64,000 nucleotides of DNA, taken from the NCBI RefSeq assembly GCF_023221595.1, contig NZ_CP096565.1, positions 33,899 to 97,898 on the forward strand. Reading direction: 5' to 3'. This document shows, piece by piece, positions 1 through 7,721 of this stretch. The DNA is from Rhodococcus qingshengii JCM 15477. Lineage in GTDB: Bacteria; Actinomycetota; Actinomycetes; Mycobacteriales; Mycobacteriaceae. Position 1 is the stretch's first letter; every line of letters starts with the position of its first letter. Under the pieces are notes generated by a model that saw only the letters and a list, made by a program, of their open reading frames with translations, was not told the origin of the DNA and did not search any database. The translations under genes were made by a program, and so were the position numbers.

Positions 1-162
1 TTCGCTCACCTGAAGTTCGGTTTTGGCAATGTGGTGTCGGCGTTCATCGGCGGCGCACTGTTCACTGTCCTCGCCCTGTACACCCGTTCACTGTGGCCGG
101 CGATCGCTGCCCACGGATTCGCCAACCTGATCATCGAAGTGCAGTGGGTGCTGAACTCGTGA
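1..162 (+). CDS. CPBP-family intramembrane metalloprotease, C-terminal fragment (5' end outside window)
   Basis: The window opens inside a reading frame that encodes 53 residues and stops at 160-162. The end contains a hydrophobic stretch followed by SLWPAIAAHGFANLI, which matches the last conserved histidine motif of the CPBP (CAAX protease/Abi) membrane protease family, where the His binds the metal. The family processes prenylated or bacteriocin-related substrates or acts in immunity; which applies here cannot be seen because the N-terminal glutamate motif lies outside the window. Confidence 0.7.
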   Translation, partial: FAHLKFGFGNVVSAFIGGALFTVLALYTRSLWPAIAAHGFANLIIEVQWVLNS

Positions 163-202
163 CTTCTCCACTAGCTCCACGCACACAACGAAAGGCCCAG
201 CC

Positions 203-397
203 GTGAATGACAAGAACATCCCTGTGGAACGCTCCGCAGTCGAGGCCGCGATGTACCAATCGACGAAGCATCTGAACGTGATCACCGATGCGGATCTTGC
301 CGCTGTTGTCGAAGGACTGACTGGCGAACCCGTTGCGCGTGCTCAGATCGATTTCGCGTTTCCCGCGCCGGGAACCACGGATCACTTGTTCGATTGA
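203..397 (+). CDS. Small hypothetical protein, 64 aa
   Basis: GTG start at 203, preceded by GAAAGG about 7 bases upstream. The product is mildly acidic, has no cysteines or membrane segment, and I do not recognise it. It follows the CPBP gene by 40 bp on the same strand and is followed by a strong terminator, so the two may share a transcript. High GC at third codon positions supports coding. Confidence 0.5.
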   Translation: MNDKNIPVERSAVEAAMYQSTKHLNVITDADLAAVVEGLTGEPVARAQIDFAFPAPGTTDHLFD

Positions 398-492
398 TCT
401 TCGGTGCGCCGCATTGCACTGGTGGCGCTCTGGGGAGCTGGCGCAGCGGTTGTTAGGGCTCGATGCCCGAACAACTGCCACCGCATACGGGA

Positions 493-525
493 GCGGCCCC
501 GACTTCTTCGCGAAGTCGGGGCCGC
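493..525. terminator. Bidirectional hairpin terminator
   Basis: A perfect 14-bp inverted repeat (GCGGCCCCGACTTC and its complement) with a 5-base loop. It lies between the convergent small gene at 203-397 and the DUF4192 gene ending at 535, so it can serve both strands. There is no clear U-run, as is common in actinobacteria. Confidence 0.75.
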
Positions 526-534
526 TGCCGATTT

Positions 535-1557
535 TCAGCTGTCGAGATTGTCGACGTCGACGCCGAAGGATCGCGCTGCGTCGGCGGCGATCGCGTGCAG
601 TTGCGTGGTGACTGCTGCGGGCGAGACTGCGTGCTCGAGTGCGAAGTCGAGCAGGTTGCGCAGTGGGGTGTCGTGTTCGCCGTTGCCGTCGATGACGGCG
701 GCTTGGGCGGCCTCGAGTGCGATGCCGGTACTGGGTCCGTCGCCGCTGATGTATGAGCAGTACGCCGCGACGGTGAGAATCTGGATGCGGGCGTTGCCGC
801 GTACCTGGCGGGCGATTGTCGCGAACGCGTGGGCGGCGGCGTGCTCGTTTCCGTTGGCGGTGAACATCAGGGCATCGCGTGCGGTGGGGCTGATGGTGGC
901 GCACAGTCCGACACGGACGGCCAGCTCGGCGTCCGGGTTGCCCCGTGTGCGGATGAGTGTCGCGAGTTCGGTGACGGCGTGGCGAACGAAGTCCGGTCCC
1001 TGCGCGTGCAGCGCTGCGTGTGCGGGTGCGGTGTCCGCTTCGACGGTGACGGCGTAGCGGGCGGCGATGTCCTCGCGTGAGGCTGCGGTGGTGCGACCTT
1101 GTTCGACGGCGTTGTGAATGCTCAACGTTGAGGCGTTCGGGTCTTCGGTGAGTCCGGTCGCGTACGTGTCGAGGTCGGTCCACAACGCTCCGGCTTCGAG
1201 CGCGGTGACGTGCAAGGCGAGCATGTCGTGGATTCCGGCGTCACGGAATCCCTGGCGCAGGATCGCGATCTGGTCGAGCGCGATGACTGCGGCGGCGTCT
1301 TCGGCGACGGCAACGCAAATCGTGGCGGTGGTGTCGGCGCGTGCGGCAGCTTCGAGGTACGGGGCCGGATCGAATTCGGCGCCCTCGCCTGCGGCGGCGT
1401 CGGTCCGCGCGACAAGGGCAATCTGCTTGGTGGTTCGGCCGTCGACGATTTCGTCTTTGAGCATGATCACGATGACCGATGCGGTCGGGATGAATCCGAG
1501 CATGGTGGGGATGGAGGCAAGTACCTCGGTGGCGGTGTTCAAACGGATGCGCTGCAT
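535..1557 (-). CDS. DUF4192 family protein
   Basis: 340 aa from the ATG at 1557, which is preceded by GAGGGG at a good distance; the open frame extends further upstream, but only as read-through of a repeated leader. The N-terminus (TATEVLASIPTMLGFIPTAS) and the body match the DUF4192 family, an actinobacterial family of unknown biochemical function common on Rhodococcus and Streptomyces chromosomes and plasmids. It is the first of three genes in this window preceded by the same ~280-bp leader cassette. It is shorter at the C-terminus than many relatives. No catalytic residues can be assigned. Confidence 0.8.
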   Translation of the reverse strand: MQRIRLNTATEVLASIPTMLGFIPTASVIVIMLKDEIVDGRTTKQIALVARTDAAAGEGAEFDPAPYLEAAARADTTATICVAVAEDAAAVIALDQIAILRQGFRDAGIHDMLALHVTALEAGALWTDLDTYATGLTEDPNASTLSIHNAVEQGRTTAASREDIAARYAVTVEADTAPAHAALHAQGPDFVRHAVTELATLIRTRGNPDAELAVRVGLCATISPTARDALMFTANGNEHAAAHAFATIARQVRGNARIQILTVAAYCSYISGDGPSTGIALEAAQAAVIDGNGEHDTPLRNLLDFALEHAVSPAAVTTQLHAIAADAARSFGVDVDNLDS

Positions 1558-1598
1558 GTCGTTCCCCTCGCTGATGAAAGTGACCGGGCCGGGTGCCC

Positions 1599-1875
1599 CG
1601 CCAATTTTTTTCGCCTGCTGGCAAAGGAGAATCGCGTCGGCATGAGGGGGCCGGAGTGCCACCCCTGGGCCGAGAAAATTTCGGCGGGAGCTTGCGAGTG
1701 ACGAAAATTTCTCGGAGCCATCGGCCGGCGCTTGCGCCGCCAGGGGTTGCGCGCAGGTCACCGCCGACGAGAATCGGAAGGCCAGAAGGAGAACAAAAAG
1801 ATGCTCTTCATCAGGACGCAGCGAAGCGGAGTTCATTTCGGGGGACACCGAAGGTGGCCGGCCGCCGGGCAGGCG
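1599..1875 (-). promoter_or_regulatory. Leader/promoter cassette, copy A (repeat also at 3821-4104 and 12672-12954)
   Basis: About 277 bp, closely matching the other two copies. It ends 42 bp upstream of the DUF4192 start, in the same orientation as the other copies relative to their genes. Shared blocks read on the plus strand: CCGCCAATTTTTTT, CTGGCAAAGGAGAATCG, GTTGCGCGCAGGTCACCGCC, AATCGGAAGGCCAGAAGGA and GCCGCCGGGCAGGCG. It contains an inverted repeat at 1670-1715 (CCGAGAAAATTTCG / CGAAAATTTCTCGG). It lacks good coding character. Confidence 0.75.
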
Positions 1876-1939
1876 ACAACGTAACTGCGGCGATACGCTC
1901 GCAGGGTCGGAGTCGAGAACACTGTTTTAGGGGGATCGC

Positions 1940-2113
1940 GTGAGCTTGAAGGCACGAAAGCTGCTCTGGGCTACGACTGTCGCAATCTTTCTGGTGGCGG
2001 CTGTGTTGTCCTATTTCAGTTCGGGACTCGGTTCTGCCGCTTTATGGGTGACGGTGGGCCTTGCACTCGGTGCGTCCGGTTTCGCGGATTTGAAGGTGCA
2101 GGCTCGCAGCTAG
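1940..2113 (+). CDS. Small membrane protein, 57 aa
   Basis: GTG start at 1940, with a GGGG Shine-Dalgarno 6 bases upstream; stop TAG at 2111-2113. Two hydrophobic segments (about residues 9-25 and 32-47) separated by a short polar turn predict a two-pass helical hairpin with a basic N-terminus (MSLKARK). Not recognised as a named family. It converges on the zinc-ribbon gene with a 4-bp overlap of stop codons. Confidence 0.55.
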   Translation: MSLKARKLLWATTVAIFLVAAVLSYFSSGLGSAALWVTVGLALGASGFADLKVQARS

Positions 2114-2460
2114 TAGCGGCGAATGTCCTGGGTGTCACGCTGGTGCCGGGAGCGTGCAGTCACGGCACTCCCACTGACCACCGACGCGGGTACAGGTGCG
2201 GCGTTGCTCGCACAGCCAGCACCCTCGCACAGCCAGCACCGTTGATTGCGCCGGGTCAACACCTGCGCTCCGGTCGCGGCGGGCCGTGGCTGTTCGGCGC
2301 GCTCGCGCTCGGATACGAGCCTGATCATGTCGCCGAAGATGTGGCGGCACTGCGAGCAGATTTCTCCGTCCTCGGCCACGATGTTCGAGCATCCCGCGAG
2401 AACGCATCCGGTGAACATCTGCGGATCCACCATCGTCTCCGCCTTCGGGACATTCACCAT
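2110..2460 (-). CDS. Small zinc-ribbon protein with C-terminus shifted by a 17-bp tandem duplication
   Basis: Start ATG at 2460 overlaps the stop of the upstream gene (ATGGTGA). As it stands it encodes 116 aa: an N-terminal CxxxxC...CxxC ribbon (CVLAGC, CSQC) followed by a second CWLCE knuckle. A direct 17-bp duplication at 2207-2240 then shifts the frame. Removing one copy restores CWLCE...CTRVGGQWECRDC and a stop at 2135, a complete second four-cysteine ribbon. The current C-terminal ~33 residues are therefore probably aberrant. The function is unknown; a plasmid regulatory or DNA-binding role is plausible. Confidence 0.6.
   Translation of the reverse strand: MVNVPKAETMVDPQMFTGCVLAGCSNIVAEDGEICSQCRHIFGDMIRLVSERERAEQPRPAATGAQVLTRRNQRCWLCEGAGCASNAAPVPASVVSGSAVTARSRHQRDTQDIRRY
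2207..2240. repeat. 17-bp tandem duplication inside the zinc-ribbon gene
   Basis: The unit CTCGCACAGCCAGCACC occurs twice back to back (2207-2223, 2224-2240). Seventeen is not a multiple of three, so the second copy shifts the frame of the minus-strand zinc-ribbon gene. The restored frame has much better protein character. Confidence 0.9.
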
Positions 2461-2792
2461 CGGAATCGGATTCCGTGCGGTGCGGCGGCGCGCTCGACTC
2501 TGCCGTAAACCCGATTCACGCGTGAGGGTGCGATCTGTCCGGCGTCGTAGGCGCGGCGGGTCGCGACGGCGAGCAGGGCGACGGCTTCGCGGGCGGTCAC
2601 TTCGTGCGCGAGGGTGAGCCACCCGATTTCCGCTTGCATCCCTACCGCGCTCGTGGCGGCGGTGATCTTTGCGGTCAGTGTCTCGAGGATCTCGGCGGTC
2701 GCCATTCCTGAGGGTGTGATCGCGGGGTACGCGGTGTCGATAGTGTTGCTGTACATCGTGTCGGTGCGCAGCTCGTCGGTCGTGGTGCTCAT
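2454..2792 (-). CDS. Hypothetical plasmid protein, 112 aa
   Basis: ATG at 2792, preceded by GGGCAAC. Mostly alpha-helical and alanine-rich, ending in basic residues; no known motif recognised. It overlaps the following zinc-ribbon start by 7 bases and so is translationally coupled to it. Upstream lies a stem-loop module (2805-2857) that also precedes the ParB-like gene, suggesting common control of the two transcripts. Confidence 0.65.
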   Translation of the reverse strand: MSTTTDELRTDTMYSNTIDTAYPAITPSGMATAEILETLTAKITAATSAVGMQAEIGWLTLAHEVTAREAVALLAVATRRAYDAGQIAPSRVNRVYGRVERAAAPHGIRFRW

Positions 2793-2804
2793 GTCGTTGC
2801 CCTT

Positions 2805-2857
2805 TCGTAGACTTTCGGGTGCGACACCGGGCGGGCTCCTTCCGCCCGGTGTCGCAC
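2805..2857 (-). promoter_or_regulatory. Stem-loop leader module, copy 1 (copy 2 at 11863-11915)
   Basis: On the plus strand TCGTAGACTTTCGG (2805-2818) is followed directly by a perfect 16-bp stem with a 7-base loop (2819-2857). The second copy has the same 14-mer, stem length and loop length but a different stem sequence with paired changes. On the minus strand the hairpin comes first, then CCGAAAGTCTACGA, then the ribosome-binding site and start of the 112-aa gene. No U-run follows the hairpin in that direction, so it is not an obvious terminator. Confidence 0.7.
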
Positions 2858-2879
2858 TGTGTTTGTGGGGTGCTGCCGT

Positions 2880-3776
2880 CTAGGCGGCTGCGGTGTCCTC
2901 GGCTTCGTCGGTGGCGGGTTCGAGTGCCTCGGCGAGGGTGTGGACGGTCGCCAGGACTGCGCGGGCGGTGTCGGTGATGACCTCGAGGTCTCCGTTTCCC
3001 CATCCGGCGATGTAGCCGATGCTGTAGTCGGTGGTGTCGAGTCCGAGTAGTCCGGCGAGGACGTAGGCGACGGATTCGGCTTCGACTTCGGCGCGGCCTC
3101 GGTGCAGCTCGGCGGGGTCGATGTCGCCGTTGGCGTGCATGAGCGCGTGGGCGGCTTCGTGAATCATCGTTTTCGCGGCTTGGGCGTCGCTGATCTTGTC
3201 GTCGACGATGATGCGGCGTGATCCGTCGAGGCTGGTTCGGCCGTTCGTTTCTCCGGCGATGTGCTCGCGGGTGACGGTCCATCCCTGTTCGGTCATCACC
3301 TGCGCGATGCGGGTGTAGATCGCGGCGGGGTCGTCGCCGTGTAGTCGGGTGGTGATGGTTTCTGCTGCTTGGGCGGGGTGGCCTTCGATCGGGTCGGTTT
3401 GGGCGATGTCGAACACGGACAGGATCGGGAACCGTGCTGCGCGGCGGGTGGTTTCCTCGCCGGTCTCGGTGTCGGTTTCGGTGATCTTCTTGGTCGAGTA
3501 GCCGAAAATCTTGATCGACTTTTCGCCCTTGCGGACCTGGCGTCCGAGTTCTTGCCACTTGCGGAATCCGGCGACCTGGCTCGCGTCGGGGGCCTGCGAG
3601 AAAATCAACATGACGTTGTTGAAGCTGTAGGAGTGGAACGCTGCTGCGGCGGTCAGGTAGGCGGCCCATGCGTCGGTGTCGGTGAGCTGGGCGACCTTCG
3701 CGGTGATGCTCTCGTGCAGTGCGGCGGCCTGCTCGCGTCGTGCCGCGCTCTTGTCTGCCGTGGTCTTCGCGCCCAT
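2880..3776 (-). CDS. ardC: ArdC-like antirestriction protein (ssDNA-binding domain plus ImmA/IrrE-like metallopeptidase domain)
   Basis: 298 aa from the ATG at 3776, preceded by GGAGG 9 bases upstream. The N-terminal half (SFNNVMLIFSQAPDASQVAG, then a basic KWQELGRQVRKGEKSIKIF segment) matches the ArdC N-terminal ssDNA-binding domain. The C-terminal half contains TMIHEAAHALMH, an HExxH zinc site, with a downstream EAESVAY providing the probable third ligand. Proteins of this type protect incoming conjugative plasmid DNA from restriction and are typically encoded in the leading region that enters the recipient first. A copy of the ~280-bp leader cassette ends 45 bp upstream, which suggests early expression during transfer. 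Confidence 0.85.
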   Translation of the reverse strand: MGAKTTADKSAARREQAAALHESITAKVAQLTDTDAWAAYLTAAAAFHSYSFNNVMLIFSQAPDASQVAGFRKWQELGRQVRKGEKSIKIFGYSTKKITETDTETGEETTRRAARFPILSVFDIAQTDPIEGHPAQAAETITTRLHGDDPAAIYTRIAQVMTEQGWTVTREHIAGETNGRTSLDGSRRIIVDDKISDAQAAKTMIHEAAHALMHANGDIDPAELHRGRAEVEAESVAYVLAGLLGLDTTDYSIGYIAGWGNGDLEVITDTARAVLATVHTLAEALEPATDEAEDTAAA

Positions 3777-3820
3777 AACTTTCAACCTCCGCTGATCCGG
3801 TGGCGCCACCTGCTCGGTGG

Positions 3821-4104
3821 CCGCCAATTTTTTTGCCCTGCTGGCAAAGGAGAATCGCGTCGGCATGAGGGGGCCGGAGTGCCACCCCTGGGCCGGGAAA
3901 ATTTCTCTGCGAGCGTGCGAGTGCGGGTTGAGAAAATTTCTCGGAGCCCTCGGGCCGGCATCGCCGCCAGGGGTTGCGCGCAGGTCACCGCCGACGAGAA
4001 TCGGAAGGCCAGAAGGACAAACAAATCAACGCTTTTCGCTGGTGCGGAGCGCAGCGGAGCTCAATTCGGAGGACACCGGTAGGTGGCCGGCCGCCGGGCA
4101 GGCG
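3821..4104 (-). promoter_or_regulatory. Leader/promoter cassette, copy B, upstream of ardC
   Basis: About 284 bp, the closest relative of copy A. Its gene-proximal end is 45 bp from the ardC start. The internal inverted repeat is at 3895-3942 (GGGAAAATTTCTC / GAGAAAATTTCTC); the arm sequence differs from copy A, but pairing is kept. Confidence 0.75.
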
Positions 4105-4137
4105 CCAACACACCGCCGGCAACGGGCCAGGCGTTCG

Positions 4138-4215
4138 CACCTCCCGCTCGGGTGGCTCGCGGGGTGATTGTGCGGGAGCGACGGGACTCGACACGCGCGG
4201 TGTCGCGGTAGCTCT
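4138..4215. repeat. 78-bp dispersed repeat, copy 1 (copy 2 at 22494-22572)
   Basis: Both copies begin CACCTCCCGCTCGG, share GTGATTGTGCGGGAGCGACGG in the middle and end GGTGTCGCGGTAGCTCT. The arms CTCCCG and CGGGAG can pair. Copy 1 lies 33 bp beyond leader copy B and borders an AT-rich tract. It is non-coding. An origin of transfer, recombination site or regulator-binding site are all possible. Confidence 0.6.
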
Positions 4216-4689
4216 TCAATTTTTTTCGGGTGTTTTGTGTTGCACCGGAGCGTCTAACACCATGCAAATCTGTCCGATTCGTTCCGATTCTTTCATTTCG
4301 ATTTGGTGACGCATAAAACCGCCGGGCCTGTTTCTGTTCCTCCTTTTCCTTATTATTGAGAAGTTTGCTAATTCGATGGAATAGCGAGATTTTTTACAAC
4401 ACATCGATTAAAAGTTCAGGTGGCGTGGAATCTCAGCTATCTCGCAGACAGTGGGTCATGCGGGCTTTTCGTTACTCTTCGGGACGTCGGGGGTGACGTC
4501 ACCTGCACGAAAGTTGCTGTTTCTGAGGCTCTTTGATGCGGATTCGATTGCAGTGCGTCGTCGGTTCACGCTGCCCGGGGTGTGTAGGGATTGGGTAGCG
4601 GAGGCGCCAGGGGATGTGGATAATTCTTTTTGTCGCTCCTGTCGGGGCGGCATTCCGGGAGTCCTTTCAATGTTGCGTGGGGGTTTGCT
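4216..4689. other. AT-rich non-coding interval
   Basis: No credible gene. The first ~220 bases are clearly richer in A+T than the surroundings, with T-runs (CAATTTTTTTCGGG) and TTATTATTGAGAAG. The remainder returns to high GC and runs into the start of the membrane protein at 4690. It could hold promoters for the rightward genes or melt readily as part of a transfer or replication origin; nothing more specific is visible. Confidence 0.5.
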
Positions 4690-5067
4690 ATGCCAAGTCA
4701 GAGTGATTTCAGTTTTGTTTCTCTTTCGACCTCGGCGGCGATGCAGGACTGGTGGTTCGTTTTGATGGTGGGAGCGGCTGGGGCATGTTTCGTGGCTTCG
4801 TTGTCGGTCATTGAGGCTATGAAAGATGTGTCGTTGGAGCGCGTGGGCGCGGCGTTGGGGCGCGTGGCCGTCTCTTTCGTGTTCGGCATTTCGTCGTGGT
4901 TGCTGATCGACGCGAGTTTCGTGGAGCAGCCTGCGAAGTCGATCACTCCTCCGGTGGAATTTCCGGCGACAATCGGGGATCTGTTGGCGTTTGCGGTGTT
5001 GGTGGTTTTGATGGTCGCGGGTGCGGGGTTGGGGATGCTTTTTGGTGCCGCTTCGCTGGATGCCTGA
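4690..5067 (+). CDS. Integral membrane protein, 125 aa
   Basis: ATG at 4690, with GGGG 7 bases upstream. Three strongly hydrophobic segments are visible at about residues 17-34, 56-74 and 95-115, the last rich in Leu/Val/Gly (LLAFAVLVVLMVAGAGLGM). Not recognised. It is read away from the antirestriction block and is followed after 94 bp by another small gene on the same strand. A membrane component of conjugation or entry exclusion would fit the location, but nothing in the sequence proves it. Confidence 0.6.
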   Translation: MPSQSDFSFVSLSTSAAMQDWWFVLMVGAAGACFVASLSVIEAMKDVSLERVGAALGRVAVSFVFGISSWLLIDASFVEQPAKSITPPVEFPATIGDLLAFAVLVVLMVAGAGLGMLFGAASLDA

Positions 5068-5161
5068 CGGGCCGAGGGTGTGGCGGAGACGTCGTCGAGA
5101 GCGACTATCCCCTGCTATTTTGGGTGTATCCGCAGGTCGGCGCTTGATGGGGGAAACGTTG

Positions 5162-5521
5162 ATGGATAGTTGGAGTCCGGATTTTCGGCCGCGGATGTGG
5201 GAGCGGGACAAGGAGCAGTTCGCGGCATGGACGGGCGGTGCTGCGGTTCGTTCTCCGTGGAAGCGTCGCAGGTTCAGGATCTGGCGCGAAGAGCAGCTGT
5301 CTAGCAAGTTGCGTTTGGCTCACAAGGCTGAGCAGAAGCGTCGGGCGGAGCTGATGGCGAATCCGAGTCCTGAGCTTGTTGAGGCATATCGGGAGTTGCG
5401 GGCTGCGGAGGCGGCGTCCGGTGCGCGGATCGGTTGCGCGCGCGGTGGCGATATGACTGACCCGAAAACCGTTCGCGCTCTTGCTCGGCTGTTGAGCGAT
5501 CACACCGAAAAGTTCCAGTAG
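5162..5521 (+). CDS. Hypothetical basic, helical protein, 119 aa
   Basis: Start chosen at the ATG at 5162, because GGGGGAAA lies 5 bases before it; an in-frame ATG at 5147 is the alternative. The protein is highly charged and basic through residues 35-70 (KRRRFRIWREEQ..., KAEQKRRAEL), suggesting nucleic-acid binding or a coiled coil. No cysteine-rich motif. It is probably co-transcribed with the preceding membrane protein. Confidence 0.55.
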   Translation: MDSWSPDFRPRMWERDKEQFAAWTGGAAVRSPWKRRRFRIWREEQLSSKLRLAHKAEQKRRAELMANPSPELVEAYRELRAAEAASGARIGCARGGDMTDPKTVRALARLLSDHTEKFQ

Positions 5522-5575
5522 GAGCAGAGTACGGGCCACATTTATTGTGGTCAGCCCGCTTTTGTCCGGAAGTTT

Positions 5576-6418
5576 TCAGTCACGCCCGAGGTCGTGGGAG
5601 CGTTTCGGTGTCTGGGTCCGCGAGGTTTCCGGCCCGCTCGTCCCTGATTCTCGTGAACCTGTCGGTGGCTGTGACGGGTAGTCGAGTAGGCGGCCGCGCA
5701 TGAGGTCGCTGAGTTCGTTCGGGTTGTACGGTGCGCGGTTTCCGCTGCGGAGGTGGTCGATCATCGCTTTGTGGTGCTCGGCCACCTCGAGGTGGATGAC
5801 GTTGCCTTGAGTGCTGGCGAGCGTGGGCGGTTCGGTGCCGTTGCGGTGTACGCCGGGGGCGAGGACGTCGCGGAGCGGTGTGTGGGTTGCTTCCATTGCG
5901 ACGTAGCGGGCTGCTTGTACTGCGGAGGCGTGGACTTTCTGCCAGTCGATGGTCCAGCCGGAGGATTTGAGGAGTTCGTCGAAGAAGACTCGTTGTGTGC
6001 GGGAATTGCCGTCTCGGAACGGGTGCAGGACGGTGGTTTCGCCCCAGTGGTAGGCGAGTCGGTCGACGGCGCGGTCTTTCGGGAGTCCTTGGGGGAAGTT
6101 GTCTTTGGCGATTCCGCGGAAGATGAACGCTGCTTGGTTTTCGATGTGTTCGGGTCGGCAGTGTGGGAGGTTCATGCCGACGGCGCCGGTGTCGCGGGTG
6201 CGGAGGGTGCCTGCCCAGTCGTAGACGTCTTGCAGGATGAATTGGTGGATCTTCTTCAGGTGTTCGAAGTCGAAATTACCTGCGATGGGCTGTAATTCGA
6301 GCTGCAGAATGCGCTGATACGCCGCTTCGGTTTCGTCCTCGAGGAGTGCTTGCGGGTCGGTGTGCCCGAGTTTGTTGATCAGGACCCCGGTGTCGGGGTC
6401 GACGTACGGGTCTTTCAA
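5576..6418 (-). CDS. fic: Fic-domain AMPylase-type toxin with TTG start
   Basis: 280 aa from a TTG start at 6418 that overlaps the antitoxin stop (TTGA). The start is supported by the typical Fic opening DPYVDPDTGVLINKLGHTD. The Fic active-site motif reads HPFRDGNSRTQR; the usual form is HPFx(D/E)GN(G/K)R, so one glycine/lysine is replaced by serine while the catalytic His, acidic residue and Asn/Arg remain. Fic enzymes transfer AMP to target proteins such as gyrase and topoisomerase IV. The upstream small gene resembles the VbhA inhibitor, so this is a class I toxin-antitoxin pair. The C-terminal ~70 residues are low-complexity and polar. Confidence 0.85.
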   Translation of the reverse strand: MKDPYVDPDTGVLINKLGHTDPQALLEDETEAAYQRILQLELQPIAGNFDFEHLKKIHQFILQDVYDWAGTLRTRDTGAVGMNLPHCRPEHIENQAAFIFRGIAKDNFPQGLPKDRAVDRLAYHWGETTVLHPFRDGNSRTQRVFFDELLKSSGWTIDWQKVHASAVQAARYVAMEATHTPLRDVLAPGVHRNGTEPPTLASTQGNVIHLEVAEHHKAMIDHLRSGNRAPYNPNELSDLMRGRLLDYPSQPPTGSRESGTSGPETSRTQTPKRSHDLGRD

Positions 6419-6630
6419 CTGCGGGCAGCTCGGCGGCGGCGGTTTTCGGCGAGGACGAGTGCGACTGCTTCGTCGCCGGTGATTTCTCCGCGTAGTTGCC
6501 GGCGGCCGACTTCGATGCCGTATTCGCTGGGTTCCATGCCGGCCATGCGGTGTCCGGCGGTAGCGGCGGCGATGGCTCGGTCGATCTGGGCTTCGGTCAT
6601 GTGCGACTGTGCGTTGCGTGCAGTGGTCAC
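6415..6630 (-). CDS. VbhA-like antitoxin of the Fic pair
   Basis: 71 aa, ATG at 6630. The sequence AIAAATAGHRMAGMEPSEYG followed by RRQLRGEITGDEAVALVLA fits the antitoxin VbhA fold, a small helical protein whose inhibitory helix blocks ATP binding in Fic. It is immediately upstream of, and overlaps by 4 bases, the Fic gene. The inhibitory glutamate is likely in MEPSE, though alignment is needed to fix it. Confidence 0.7.
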   Translation of the reverse strand: MTTARNAQSHMTEAQIDRAIAAATAGHRMAGMEPSEYGIEVGRRQLRGEITGDEAVALVLAENRRRRAARS

Positions 6631-6747
6631 CGGTGCTCCTTCGTCGACTCGGTCGAGCGTGGCGGTGCGCAGGGGAGCTGCGCACCGTTGTCTATTCTAC
6701 CTGATCATTGCTTGTTTCCTGCGATCAACAGACCTGCGAGGGTGGTG

Positions 6748-7137
6748 TCAGAACAGGGTGTTTTGGGTTTGTGCGGCGGCGTTGTCGGTGCGTTTTTCGT
6801 AGGCGGCTGCGAGGGTTTGCGCTGTGGTGGGGCTGCATCCCATTTCGGTGCCGATTTCGTCCCAATCGGCTCCGTGGTGGTGCAGCTGCCAGGCGTCGTG
6901 TTCGTCATCGTTCATGTTCTGGGTTCCTGTCTGCTCGAGGGGCGACCTTCGGAGTTTGGACGCTTTCAGGAAGCTGTACGTCGAAAGGGCGAGTAATCCG
7001 ACTCCGGCGATGAGGGTTCGACTGGTTCCGATGGCGAAGTCCAGGGCTGCGACAGCGAGGGTGAGGACACCGAAGATGCTGTGTTTCACCACCCCCGGCC
7101 TGCTGATTCGCTGATCTGGCTTGTCTGGAGTGTTCAT
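6748..7137 (-). CDS. Membrane-anchored small protein with C-terminal helix-turn-helix-like segment
   Basis: 129 aa from the ATG at 7137, overlapping the preceding stop by ATGA. Residues ~20-60 contain two hydrophobic helices (FGVLTLAVAALDFAIG and LIAGVGLLALSTYSFL). The C-terminal part (DEHDAWQLHHHGADWDEIG...CSPTTAQTLAAAYEKR) looks like a small HTH of the kind that scans for helix-phase in plasmid proteins. An internal ATG before NDDEHDAW could give a separate soluble product. It belongs to the operon of the DnaB_N protein. Function unknown. Confidence 0.6.
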   Translation of the reverse strand: MNTPDKPDQRISRPGVVKHSIFGVLTLAVAALDFAIGTSRTLIAGVGLLALSTYSFLKASKLRRSPLEQTGTQNMNDDEHDAWQLHHHGADWDEIGTEMGCSPTTAQTLAAAYEKRTDNAAAQTQNTLF

Positions 7138-7715
7138 GCTCGGCCTTCGCGGATGGCGGCGAGGCGTTGGGAGGCTGCGCGGCGTTCGCGGCCGATGCTG
7201 AGCAGGTGCTCGAACAGTTGGTCTTCGGGGAGCTCGTCGGCGGCTTGGGCGAGGGATCGTGCTGCTTCGCGGAATCCGCGCCGGTAGGCCTGGGTGAGGA
7301 CTGCGGCGATGTTGTGCTCGAGTTCAGCGGACGGGACGCCGATGGTGGTGATGTCGGTGAGTGCTTTGGTGAGCTGTTTCCCGAGGTGCCCGCTGGTGCG
7401 GCCTTCCTGCTGCAAGGTGGTGAAGACGTGGGCACTGTTGTGAGGTTTGCCGGCCTCGACAAGTTCCGAGATCGCGGTGAACAGTGCCGCGTTCACGGGT
7501 CGGTAGAAGTCTGCGCTGGTCAGGGCCTCGACTGCACGCTTCGCGCTTGCGCCCGGCGCCCAGAGAAGCGAGCACAGGAGTTGATCCTCGACCTCGACTT
7601 CGATGATGGTGCTGTATTCGTCGATCTCACTGTCGTTGTCGGTGAGGTCGTCGAAGTCGGGGACGGTGGCCAGTGAGAGTGTCACGTCGGGGTCCTTGCT
7701 GTCGCCGATGGGCAT
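7134..7715 (-). CDS. DnaB-like helicase N-terminal domain protein
   Basis: 193 aa, ATG at 7715. Residues ~40-100 (VEDQLLCSLLWAPGASAKRA, DFYRPVNAALFTAISELVEAG) match the N-terminal domain of replicative DnaB helicase, which mediates primase and loader contacts. The RecA-like motor domain is absent, so the protein cannot unwind DNA on its own; stand-alone DnaB_N proteins on actinobacterial plasmids and phages probably act as adaptors or decoys for the host replisome. It lies in a small minus-strand operon between a 106-aa coiled protein and a membrane protein. Confidence 0.75.
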   Translation of the reverse strand: MPIGDSKDPDVTLSLATVPDFDDLTDNDSEIDEYSTIIEVEVEDQLLCSLLWAPGASAKRAVEALTSADFYRPVNAALFTAISELVEAGKPHNSAHVFTTLQQEGRTSGHLGKQLTKALTDITTIGVPSAELEHNIAAVLTQAYRRGFREAARSLAQAADELPEDQLFEHLLSIGRERRAASQRLAAIREGRA

Positions 7716-7721
7716 GGGAGG

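Noticed and set aside
131..1183. Long arginine-rich open frame on the minus strand
   Set aside because: It is the frame-shifted shadow of the DUF4192 gene; composition is Arg/His/Thr repeats and it has no ribosome-binding site.
2461..3885. Continuous minus-strand frame running from before ardC into the zinc-ribbon gene
   Set aside because: The first three quarters are the shadow of ardC and the 112-aa gene in another frame; only the part from 2460 down is credible.
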